Source: Arcuatula senhousia (Eukaryota; Mollusca; Bivalvia; Mytilida; Mytilidae). Taken from it: a stretch of 64,000 bases of DNA. The translations under genes were made by a program, and so were the position numbers. Position 1 is the first letter of the stretch. Every line of letters begins with the position of its first letter. Location: assembly GCA_963971305.1 (NCBI GenBank), contig OZ020307.1:49287702-49351701 (forward strand), given 5' to 3'. Shown here piece after piece: positions 55,024 to 64,000 of the stretch. Under the pieces are notes generated by a model. It had not been told where the DNA came from. It made no database searches and worked only from the letters and a program-made list of their open reading frames with translations.

Positions 55024-55405
55024 ATCCCGATTCATGCAGAAAACAGAGAAAGAAGGTAACAGTAATATCTATACAGATCTAGACAAGAAAGATCAAGTCA
55101 TAAATAGCAACTCCAAAACATATCCTGAAGGCCCGAGTTACACACAGGAATATTCAACTTTGAATCACGTAGCTGTCACAACAAACCATCAAACAGAAAT
55201 GGCGTTTTCCAATTCGATAGAGTATCTTGTTTATGAGCCTTCAAATTCCTCAAATAAACAAACAGTTGCTACAAATGACACTTCCATTGATAATGGCGCG
55301 TATTATGCCAATCTTGATCCTTTGGAGATCGGTATTGATGTTCGAACTAATCAGGAGAACAAACAGTTACATGAACCGAACGAATACTTAGAGTTAATAA
55401 TGTAA
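55024..55405 (+). CDS. Receptor exon 4 seen: cytoplasmic tail with four YxxL motifs
   Basis: Acceptor GCTTTAG| at 55,023; the exon enters in phase 2 and completes an Arg codon with the transmembrane exon. It codes 126 residues to TAA (55,403-55,405). After a basic juxtamembrane stretch (RFMQKTEK) the tail is polar and holds YTDL, YSTL, YANL and YLEL, plus the pair YLVYEP. Phosphorylated YxxL sites recruit SH2 proteins in animal immune receptors and unphosphorylated ones bind clathrin adaptors. The sites are 20 to 50 residues apart, so they are not a canonical ITAM pair. This makes the gene a candidate signalling or endocytic lectin receptor. Confidence 0.82.
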
Positions 55406-56534
55406 ACGATAATGGATTTAGGAAAATAAGGACAATATGTATGTGCATGCTATAGAAAACATTTATGATGTATCATTTCATGCATGTGAAACGAATGACA
55501 TGGACAAAAGGTGTTTTCTGAGTGTGTACGTTCAAATTTATGTGTTTCTACTTATTAGTAATTTAGTGTTCGATAGAAGTGTGTTGTTGACGCCAGCGCA
55601 GCCTTAGACCACTAAAGCCTTAGTCACAAAATTTATTTTCTATTTTTTGCGCAATAGTAAAAAAATTGAGTTTTTATATCTAAATATCATAAATTCTTTA
55701 TATGTTCTAGAAAAGGAATCAAGTAAAATGTTCCAAAAGATAAATTTAATGTGTACACTTGTACTACTTCCCCTAGAGATAATTTTGTTTTTCCTGGGGA
55801 GATTTATATGATAGGTATGTGCTGGTAGTCTTGACCTTAACAGGATCTCTGATATTGAATTACTTGAATTATTTGATTACTAGGTTTGCTCCCAGAAAAG
55901 GGACCAGTTTTAAAAAGTGATAAAATATATGAACACACTACAAAAACTAAAACAAAATAAATATTTGCCTAAATTTAACACTGGGGAATGAAGAGCAAAT
56001 AGAAAAAAATGTTTCTGGTCCTTACATCATTAAATATACAAATACAATGTAATTATACCGATTGTTGTATTTCCGATCGATAGATGCGTGATATCTATAA
56101 GTGTTGTTGATAGCAAAATGACATTTGTCGGAATCGCAGATATCAGTACCATTTTCATTTAACTAAACACGGTCAAACGTGGTGAGGAAAAGTGTAAATA
56201 TATATATTCTTTGATTACAACATAATAAAGAATAATATAAGAAACAATCAATCTGGATAAAAAATATGATATTTGATCATATCCAAGGCCTTTTCTGCCA
56301 TCATCATTGTGGCACCGTTGGTATTTCTCCTTACTGTTGCATCAACAACTCGAAGCATAGCAATACCATGAACCCGAAAGAAAAATCGTTTGAAATAACA
56401 TACGAACGCACATGTATAATGTAAATGTTCAGTAAGAAAAATAGCAAGATATTTAATATTTAATAACTTGATTGATTGAAGATTCTGTACGTAACGTTTG
56501 GCTAAACTAAACACAGAAATTACAAAAGCAGAAA
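55406..56534 (+). other. Probable 3'UTR of the receptor and downstream DNA
   Basis: An AATAAA lies at 55,956-55,961, about 550 nt after the stop, and is the first good polyadenylation signal. No further exon is recognised. Confidence 0.4.
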
Positions 56535-56730
56535 GGAACCAATGAAGGATTTGAGTGTCAAAAATCCGAAAAGGCAAAGACGAAACCTGAAAAAACAAAC
56601 GAGATCAGCACGACGAAACGGATAGTAGAAAAAACATTAAAAACAACTGAATGCCAGTAACAGCGCGAACTCAAGTCGTTTCGAGAGAGAGAAGTCAGAA
56701 ACTCAGGAAAGGTAGGTAGTTCCTGCTTGT
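56535..56730 (-). repeat. Retroelement 3'UTR-type fragment
   Basis: Minus-strand copy (GGATTTGAGTGTCAAAAATC, CCGAAAAGGCAAAGACGAAACC). Its right part is included in the tandem duplication that starts at 56,607. Confidence 0.65.
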
Positions 56731-56887
56731 TGCAAACGCCCGTCGCGTTGGCAAGGATCCCAATGGATGACATTTGAAACAAAATATTTACATGTTATAT
56801 TTTTTTTCTATAGTTTCAAGATTTGAGATACATTATCTGATTTTGATGATTGTCAGTGCCATTGATCTTCCTCACAATAATTCGATA

Positions 56888-57474
56888 ATATGAAATAGGC
56901 ATTGCTTAACTGCGAGCACAGCATAATTCTGATAATTAAAGGTTTACAAATATCCGGGACAAATATTTTGTAAATACATGTAAAAAGAAAACTTTTCACA
57001 TTACAACATGAATCCTCTTTTTTTTAGTTATCAAAATATCACATCTAATTAACTTCATTCCAGCAAAGGGTGGACACTTTGATTTATCTAAAAGTAAAAA
57101 CCTGTGCGAAGTTCGTCTTGGTAAATTTCCAAGTTACCCAAATGAAATATATTGATTGATTAATTTTGAACAGAAGACATATAAAGTTAACGTGTTTTAA
57201 GTGCCATTGTAAACATTTTTTTACAAACGCATAAAAAAGATTTGATTTCCAATCGATGCAGTGAAATCTAATCAGGAATCATCGTAGTTTTTATTTTTTT
57301 TTATTTCAAATTGGTGCATTTTCTAGAACGTTCAATTTGGGACGAGAGGCTTGGTGCGATTGAACGTACCGAATGACTTAGAGAGCATATCCGGACGAAA
57401 AAAAATCAATATCAGAATAAGGCATTTTTTCACGGGAACTTGCTGTTCAGCTCTACGCTACGAAAAGTGCTCGC
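56888..57474 (+). mobile_element. TA-flanked nonautonomous element, diverged (copy 3)
   Basis: It starts ATATGAAATAGGCATTGC and ends AAAAGTGCTCGC with TA on both sides, in the same orientation as copy 1. It keeps the subterminal GCGAGCACAGC and the TCTACG / CGCGGGAAC-like blocks near the other end, but is about 45 bp longer. The ORF near 57,351 lies in it and is not a gene. Confidence 0.75.
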
Positions 57475-57594
57475 TATTACTAGCCAATGTCTGCTGTTGC
57501 TACGTTTTATTTTGTTTATGGGATTCTTTTGTTTTTGAATATCTTGGTTTCCAAAATGATATGACGATTTGATGGATATTCCCGGATAAAGTAA

Positions 57595-57883
57595 GTTAGT
57601 TAGTTAGTTAGTTAGTTTAAACATAAACATATTTATTTAGAAATGACATACATGCATTTAAATATAACATAACATATTAAACAAAATGATTCAGAAACAA
57701 GCACAGAGTGCTTATATAAATCTGTCTCCTGATAGTAATTACAACTTACAATTAATCATATATCATTAACATGTTCGAAATGTTGCATATCAAATATATA
57801 TATAATTGAAAGAAAGAAATCAACAATAACACAAGGTGAATTAAGAAAAATGTATAACCATATGAAGAAGAAAATATATACAA
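57595..57883 (-). repeat. Duplicated LINE 3' end (copy)
   Basis: An AACT array and LINE 3'UTR, identical in position within unit 1 to the true LINE end in unit 2. Confidence 0.85.
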
Positions 57884-58164
57884 AGCACGACGAAACGGAT
57901 AGTAGAAAAAACATTAAAAACAACTGAATGCCAGTAACAGCGCGAACTCAAGTCGTTTCGAGGGAGAGAAGTCAGAAACTCAGGAAAGGTAGGTAGTTTC
58001 TGCTTGTTGCAAACGCCCGTCGCGTTGGCAAGGATCACAATGGATGACATTTGAAACAAAATATTTACATGTTATATTTTTTTTCTATAGTTTCAAGATT
58101 TGAGATACATTATCTGATTATGATGATTGTCAGTGCCATTGATCTTCCTCACAATAATTCGATA

Positions 58165-58753
58165 ATATGAAATAGGCATTGCTTAACTGCGAGCACAGCA
58201 TAATTCTGAAAATTAAAGGTTTACAAATATCCGGGACAAATATTTTTGTAAATACATGTAAAAAGAAAACTTTTCACATTACAACATGAATCCTCTTTTT
58301 TTTTAGTTATCAAAATATCACATCTAATTAACTTCATTCCAGCAAAGGGTGGACACTTTGATTTATCTAAAAGTAAAAACCTGTGCGAAGTTCGTCTTGG
58401 TAAATTTCCAAGTTACCCAAATGAAATATATTGATTGATTAATTTTGAACAGAAGACATATAAAGTTAACGTGTTTTAAGTGCCATTGTAAACATTTTTT
58501 TACAAACGCATAAAAAAGATTTGATTTCCAATCGATGCAGTGAAATCTAATCAGGAATCATCGTAGTTTTTATTTTTTTTTATTTCAAATTGGTGCATTC
58601 TCTAGAACGTTCAATTTGGGACGAGAGGCTTGGTGCGATTTAACGTAGCGAATGACTTAGAGAGCATATCCGGACGAAAAAAAATCAATATCAGAATAAG
58701 GCATTTTTTCACGGGAACTTGCTGTTCAGCTCTACGCTACGAAAAGTGCTCGC
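58165..58753 (+). mobile_element. TA-flanked nonautonomous element (copy 4, from tandem duplication)
   Basis: Same as copy 3 apart from a few substitutions and two 1-bp indels. It arose by the tandem duplication and not by transposition. Confidence 0.8.
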
Positions 58754-59259
58754 TATTACTAGCCAATGTCTGCTGTTGCTACGTTTTATTTTGTTTATGG
58801 GATTCTTTTGTTTTTGAATATCTTGGTTTCCAAAATGATATGACGATTTGATGGATATTCCCGGATAAAGTAAGTTAGTTAGTTAGTTAGTTAGTTTAAA
58901 CATAAACATATTTATTTAGAAATGACAAACATGCATTTAAATATAACATAACATATTAAACAAAATGATTCAGAAACAAGCACAGAGTGCTTATATAAAT
59001 CTGTCTCCTGATAGTAATTACAACTTACAATTAATCATATATCATTAACATGTTCGAAATGTTGCATATCAAATATATATATAATTGAAAGAAAGAAATC
59101 AACAATAACACAAGGTGAATTAAGAAAAATGTATAACCATATGAAGAAGAAAATATATACAAAGGATACATTGATAGTTCTAAGAATGTTGTGCGGTGAA
59201 AAAAAAAGAAGAAAAAAAGAGGCAAATAGATGAAATGCAAAGTATGTGTTTAGTTTAGC

Positions 59260-62200
59260 TTAGCTTTGGCCGGGTGCGAATCGTTTTGATTTGATAATGA
59301 AAGTTTGGAAATATTTAAACAAAGTTTCGTTTTCGTAGTCATTCAAGACAGTTGAACCATATAGTAGTACTTCAAGGCGTAAGTTTATTGGAAACTGAAC
59401 AAGGTAATTAAACATTTCGAGACGTTGGGCATCATAGATAGGACAACATAGAAGGAAATGTTTTATTGTTTCTATGCTTCCACATCGACAGTTTGGGGAG
59501 TCTACTAGGTTTCTTATGAACAGATCATAATCTAAGGAACTAGAGTTTAATCTTAAACGCGCGTGTAGTATTTGTCCTAGACGTGTCCCGGAATAGTAAT
59601 AATTTGGAACTTTTCCGTTTTCGCTTAAAAGTTCTTTCTTAAAAGTTGAGATTGTTTTACAATTTTTAATGGTGTCAGAGAGGTTGTTCCACATATTAGA
59701 AGTAAGAGGTAAGAAAGAGTTGGAGTAATGGGCGGTTCTAGTGATAATTTGCTTGAGGTTGTTAGCTTGACGTGTTCCATAAGTATGACGGTCTCGAACT
59801 CGAGCCGGGAGAAGGTTGCAAAGATATTGCGGAGAAAGACCATTTACCATTTTATGAAAAGTTATTAGTTTATGTGAATGTCTTCTGTTGGATAATTTTT
59901 CCCATTTAGTTTCCGTGTAAAGATTTCTCGCACTAGTTAGCTTTGTTCCTCCGGTGACAAGACGAGCTGCATTTTCCAGCTTTTGGATTTGTATTTGGGT
60001 TAAGTTATCCCATACAACATCGGCATATTCAAGGATTGGTCTGATAAAACAAAAATAGATTTTTTCTAAAGTAAATCTTTCTAGTGTATATTTGAGTTTC
60101 CTCAATATATTTATACGTTTATAAGCTTTATCAAGTATATAATTTATATGATCATTCCATGTACCATTATTTGAAAAATATACACCAAGGTGTTTATGAC
60201 TCGTCACTTCTTGGATTCCGTGTTCGTTCATTTTAAGTACAGGATGGTTTGATTTTATAATTTTTCGACTAATAGTCATGGTTTCGGTTTTTTGCGGGTT
60301 GAAGTTGACTAACCAGTTTTGAGACCATTTGTGACTTTTTGACAAGTCCTGATTTAGTATGTCAGAGGCTGTTTGGGGATTATCAACAACAATGTAAAGG
60401 CTTGTGTCATCTGCAAACAGTTTAATAATTGCGTTAATATCAGTTACTATGTCGTTTATAAATATTAGGAATAAGAGAGGTCCTAGTATAGAACCTTGTG
60501 GAACTCCGGCGGATATAGTTTGCCAAGTCGACTTTGATCCGTTAATAACAACTCGTTGTTCCCTCCCAGTTAGATAATTTTTAAACAAATTAAGGACTTT
60601 ACCGGTTATTCCAATAGTTTGGAGTTTATGTAGAAGACCTTTGTGCCATACCCTGTCAAATGCTTTAGATATGTCACAAAAGAATACTCTTATTTCTTTC
60701 CCCTCATCTTACGCTTTACCAAAATCGTTTGAGATGTCAATTAGTTGATTAACAGCAGAGTCTCCTTGGGTAAAACTAGATTGATTTTTACTAATAATAG
60801 AGTTACGTTTTAAGAAATTATGGACGTATTTATACACGCAGCGTTCCATGCATTTTGATAGTATGCTTAGAAGTGATATTGGTCTGTAATTTTTAGCATC
60901 ACAGGCTTGTTTACTTTTGAAAACGGGAGTGACATTTGCCTTTTTCCATTCGGTTGGAAAAGTTGACTGGGATATGGACATGTTGAATAGTTTACAGAGC
61001 GGGGTTTTAAGGACAGATGCTGCTTCTTTTAAGAGCCGCGGGCTTATAAGATCTGGTCCAGTTGCTTTGCTTGGATTTAGGACTTGCATAACATCTTCTA
61101 CATCAGTTTCTGTTATTTTTATGTCACCGAGTAGGTCTTGTGGAATATTGTTTAAGTTTGGGAGATCATGTCCTGTAACGTTTAGTTGAGTTTGTTCAAC
61201 AAAGAATACATTGAACTCATTGGCCTTTTCCGTATCATCGGAGATAATAGTATCGTTTTTCATTAGCGGTGGAATACCAGTATTCGATTGTTTTATCCCG
61301 GAAAACTTTTTCACAATGTTCCACCAGTTTGAATCTGATGTTCTTTTTTGTCTAATTTCTTCGATTATTTTTTGGTTATATGATGACTTAGATTTTCTAA
61401 TCAATTGAGTGGTTTCATTTCTTATTTGTCGAAATTGCATCCAATGTTGGGTTTTTTTAGACTTTTTAGCTTTTTTATGAATTCGGTTTTTCCGTCTAAT
61501 TTGCTTCTTGATTTCAGATGTTAGCCATTGGGGATCTGACTTACGGACCGTTATAATTCGATTAGGTATATTTTTATTCGCCGCGGAAATAATGGCTGAT
61601 GTAATGTTTTCAGTAATAAGATCAATATCATTTGAATCTGTCAAAGCGTCCCAGTTAACATTTCGTAAGTCGTCTCTATAAGATTCGTAGTTTGCTCTAT
61701 CGTACGACAAAATCTTGCGTTTGAAAGCTTTTTGTGTCACTTTGGGGGTGTTTAGGTATCCTATAACGGGGCAATGGTAACGCACCAGATCTTGCAATGG
61801 TGGACCTGTACCAGAATGAGCTATTAAGTTCACATCACTTGTGATAATTAAGTCAAGTAACGTAGAGGAATGTTCTGTAAAGTGAGTCGGTTCGTCAATT
61901 GTCTGATTAAGAGTGAACTGTGTTAACAGCGATTTAATTTTGGTGTTATTTGGGTCAAACTGATTTTCATTAAAATCTCCAGTAACCATAATGTCTATAT
62001 TTTCATTCATTGCGGTGTCTAGATTTCTTTCGAGGGACAACCATGCGTCCTGTCCACAGTTTGGGGGTACATGTATATAATATGTTCCGAATAAGATTCG
62101 TTTGTTCTTTAACTTAACTTCCAGCCAAACAACCTCAAGGTCATTTGCCTCTAAGTCTGTTCGACGGATTGAGTTAATTTCATTTTTAACATAAACTATT

Positions 62201-62550
62201 ACACCTCCTCCCTGCTTATGGGCGCCCCTATCCCTTCTGAACGGTTTTTGGAAGTTGGACAGTTCAACAGATTCATCATTGTGGTTTTCATTAAGCCATG
62301 ACTCGGTAAATGCCAGGATATCAAAGTCCGTGTATTCACATTCTATTAGATCTAGGTTGGGTAAGATACTTTGGATATTTAAATGTAGAAATGAGACTCA
62401 CGAGGAGCTTAATTTAAGAAAATTTGATATGTCCTCAGAGTTAATTGAGGTATCAGATGTATCTGAATTTGATTGTGGACCAGGGTTTATTTCAATTCCA
62501 GAGCAGATGAGTAAGGTTTGAATAACTAATAGAATAAAATTTATAAACAT
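59260..62550 (-). CDS. LINE endonuclease-reverse transcriptase (interrupted by two stops)
   Basis: One frame of 1,096 codons starts at ATG 62,550, two bases after the AACT array. It begins with a hydrophobic leader and a 2A-like motif (SGIEINPGP). An APE-type endonuclease follows (LNIQSILPNL, FDILAFTESWL, GGGVIVYV, VTGDFNEN, LLDLIITSD). The usual SDH motif reads RYHCPV here, suggesting damage. RT blocks are KKANVTPVFKSK, NYRPISLLS, DISKAFDRVWH, AGVPQGSILGPLLF and LFADDTSL, and the C-terminus has CRCGSIETIKHFLLCCP. In-frame stops occur at codon 51 (TGA, 62,398-62,400) and codon 614 (TAA, 60,709-60,711). The frame is otherwise uninterrupted, so the copy is young. Confidence 0.9.
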
Positions 62551-63070
62551 AAGTTAGTTAGTTAGTTAGTTATTGCTTTACTCCCAAGCAGCACGATTTC
62601 GTCTATATCCGGGAGATGAACATGAAAGTGATGATACAATGAACATGAAATGATGATGAAATGGAGGAAATGAGGACACAAGGCCAATCGGGTAGGAGAG
62701 TTTTGCCTGCCACTGGAAAAAGGAGTGATGGGTAGGGACGGGAAATTTAGCCTCCTGCATGGGGATCCTACGGGTCCTACACTTACCGAGACCTGCAGGA
62801 GGGTTATTTAACGTGCGAGGAACGCGACATTTTTCCCAACACTGTGCACCAATACGGTTTGCGGTCAGGTTTTCCGCATTATCGCCTGACGAACCCGCAT
62901 CTCTCGATGTCAGGGCTGCCCCATTCAACCACCTGGGGCACACATCTCAGTCGCTTTGTGGGCAAAGCGACCTGGCCCGATGTCAGGTTTCTGAGCGTTC
63001 TATAGTGGACTTTTACCGACAAGCTTAGCGCTGCTGCGGGCCTATTCGCCACCCGGAACCCGCACGGGTT
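62551..63070 (-). promoter_or_regulatory. LINE 5'UTR with internal AACT array
   Basis: On the minus strand it starts AACCCGTGCGGGTTCCGGGT (a CCCGTGCGGG foldback), then GGCCCGCAGCAGCGCTAAGC, and ends TAACTAACTAACTAACTTATG. It is G+C-rich compared with its surroundings. Transcription of such LINEs usually starts from an internal promoter in the 5'UTR; no promoter motif was recognised. Homologous segments lie at 7035-7222 and 22,005-22,501. ORFs that overlap it on either strand are not genes. Confidence 0.75.
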
Positions 63071-63082
63071 CGGATAAAGTAA

Positions 63083-63987
63083 AGTATCCAGCTAACCTAA
63101 ATAGACCATCATATTGTAACTGTACCCGTTTTTATTACTACATGTACTTTAAGACTAGAAAAAAATCGTTAGATGTTACATGTATTTATGAAAGAACCAA
63201 AAGGCAACAAAATTTAGACAAACATAAGATGGTGAAAAATATCTCTATAAAATTTGCAGTATAACTTATGGTTATAGTGATTGTTGTAGAGGTTTTTCAA
63301 TGTCAATGGTAGTAAAATGAGTTTTTTTAAAAAGCATTTTTATTTTACATCTATTAAACATATATATTACGGATATGTAAAAAGACTTTAAATGAGATTT
63401 ACATTTGTGTTATCTAAGGTTTGGGGTTTTTTTTCTCTCGGTCATATTCAGCAACTACAAATGAACCTTAATATCTGTTATCCTCATTTATACATTTTTT
63501 ATTTGAATAATTTTAATCAATTATCTTGAAATCTGAATTTTATTTTAACATTCACATTGATGCAACAGACTATCATCTTCGCTAGCCGTTGGTTTAGATC
63601 CGCTATCTTTCATATTCACGTGAAGATGAGAGAACTAGCAAAGATGAGAGATTATGAACTAAAGAATTTTAATTGTGTAGTTTATGCATGACGTTTTAGC
63701 CACGGGAATCGGGAATCAGTATTTTTCGCATATCTGTTCCATTGGCAAATTAAACACCTTATGAAAAAAAATGTCGTAAAAAGTTTAAATTACTCCCTGT
63801 CTTTGTTGAATAATTATAAGACTTTTATCCAAACTCCTTCACAGTAGGCTTATCCTTACCGACAAAAATAGGTCAATATTATCCCACTGCTACTGGCTTG
63901 TATGAATTCCATCAAGATTCTGCATATAAAAAATATTTGAATAAATCTTTAAAATTTTGCTATAGTTAGCCATGAAATATAATTTTT
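63083..63987. other. No gene recognised
   Basis: AT-rich DNA without an exon or repeat that I recognise. A weak inverted pair (CATCTTCGCTAGC / GCAAAGATGAG) occurs near 63,570-63,650. Confidence 0.5.
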
Positions 63988-64000
63988 TAGCTCACCTGGC
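63988..64000 (+). repeat. Start of an 'agctcacctgg' repeat, cut by the window end
   Basis: TTAGCTCACCTGG is the same start as the minus-strand copy at 42,285. Confidence 0.6.

Larger units (their letters stand above)
56607..59164. repeat. Tandem duplication, two units of about 1.28 kb
   Basis: Unit 1 is 56,607-57,883 and unit 2 is 57,884-59,164. They share a retroelement 3'UTR fragment, a TA-flanked element, the 12-bp LINE target site, an AACT array and the last 291 bp of the LINE. The breakpoint has 2 bp of microhomology (AG). The units are about 99% alike by eye, with small A/T-run indels. Confidence 0.93.
58874..63070 (-). mobile_element. Near full-length LINE (APE-type non-LTR retrotransposon), 4.2 kb
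   Basis: It is bounded by the 12-bp target duplication CGGATAAAGTAA (58,862-58,873 and 63,071-63,082). On the minus strand it has a 5'UTR of about 500 nt, an AACT array just before the ATG, one long reading frame (62,550-59,260), a 3'UTR of about 385 nt and a terminal AACT array. The single ORF with an APE-type endonuclease, FADD-box reverse transcriptase and C-terminal CxC...H...C motif fits the CR1/L2-like side of APE LINEs; the exact clade is uncertain. Two in-frame stops inactivate this copy. Confidence 0.88.

Noticed and set aside
57351..58851. Duplicated 73-codon plus-strand frame
   Set aside because: It lies in the TA-flanked element and is repeated only because of the tandem duplication.
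62578..63028. Two frames of about 90-120 codons on opposite strands
   Set aside because: They lie in the G+C-richer LINE 5'UTR, which is also present, with different frames, at 22 kb and 7 kb.

Overview
The window is nuclear DNA of an invertebrate animal, most likely a bivalve mollusc and probably a mussel (Mytilidae). Signs of this are the high A+T content, small phase-1 exons with GT-AG introns, lectin-type ectodomain exons (SUEL, fucolectin-like FTP, PAN/apple) and a very dense load of repeats. The repeats include pearl-like tandem-repeat elements and the T-rich 'agctcacctgg' motif common in bivalve genomes. There is no operon structure, CRISPR array, rRNA or recognisable tRNA.

Layout. 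1-6.6 kb holds a 'ATGGCGGCC' minisatellite, arrays of small hairpins, a TATA-type candidate promoter with a two-exon candidate gene (2.0-3.75 kb), and a cluster of decayed pearl-like repeats. 7-10.9 kb is host DNA with retroelement fragments, a 27-bp minisatellite and a foldback MITE. 10.9-21.5 kb is a minus-strand Ty3/gypsy retrotransposon with a C-terminal chromodomain. Its 3' end, 3' LTR and 158 bp of host flank are present three times in tandem, and its 5' LTR is split by a TA-flanked MITE-like element. Its pol is broken by one stop and one frameshift.

21.5-39 kb is a cluster of minus-strand lectin-like exons. Two exons together make one fucolectin-type (FTP) domain (34.1-34.3 and 32.3-32.5 kb), a terminal PAN exon follows (28.7 kb), and there are two paralogous terminal transmembrane exons (24.1 and 38.7 kb) plus one degenerate FTP exon (30.0 kb). 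All readable splice junctions are phase 1. Intronic and flanking DNA of the 21.5-24.6, 35-39 and 41.7-42.2 kb segments is paralogous, so the cluster grew by segmental duplication.

46.8-55.4 kb holds four plus-strand exons of a membrane receptor: SUEL/rhamnose-type lectin domain, Ser/Thr/Pro stalk, transmembrane helix, and a tail with four YxxL motifs. The large intron of that gene contains, in antisense, a complete-ended Mutator-like (MULE) element with TIRs and an 8-bp target duplication. Its multi-exon gene (treble-cleft zinc finger, FLYWCH finger, start of the transposase) runs into the TIR just after the second catalytic block.

56.6-63.1 kb holds a 1.28-kb tandem duplication followed by an essentially full-length minus-strand LINE (4.2 kb, 12-bp target duplications). 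It has a 2A-like peptide at the start of its ORF and AACT arrays at both the 5'UTR/ORF junction and the 3' end. A 497-bp element at 22 kb looks like a derivative made only of the LINE's 5'UTR and AACT tail. The window ends inside another pearl/'agctcacctgg' repeat.
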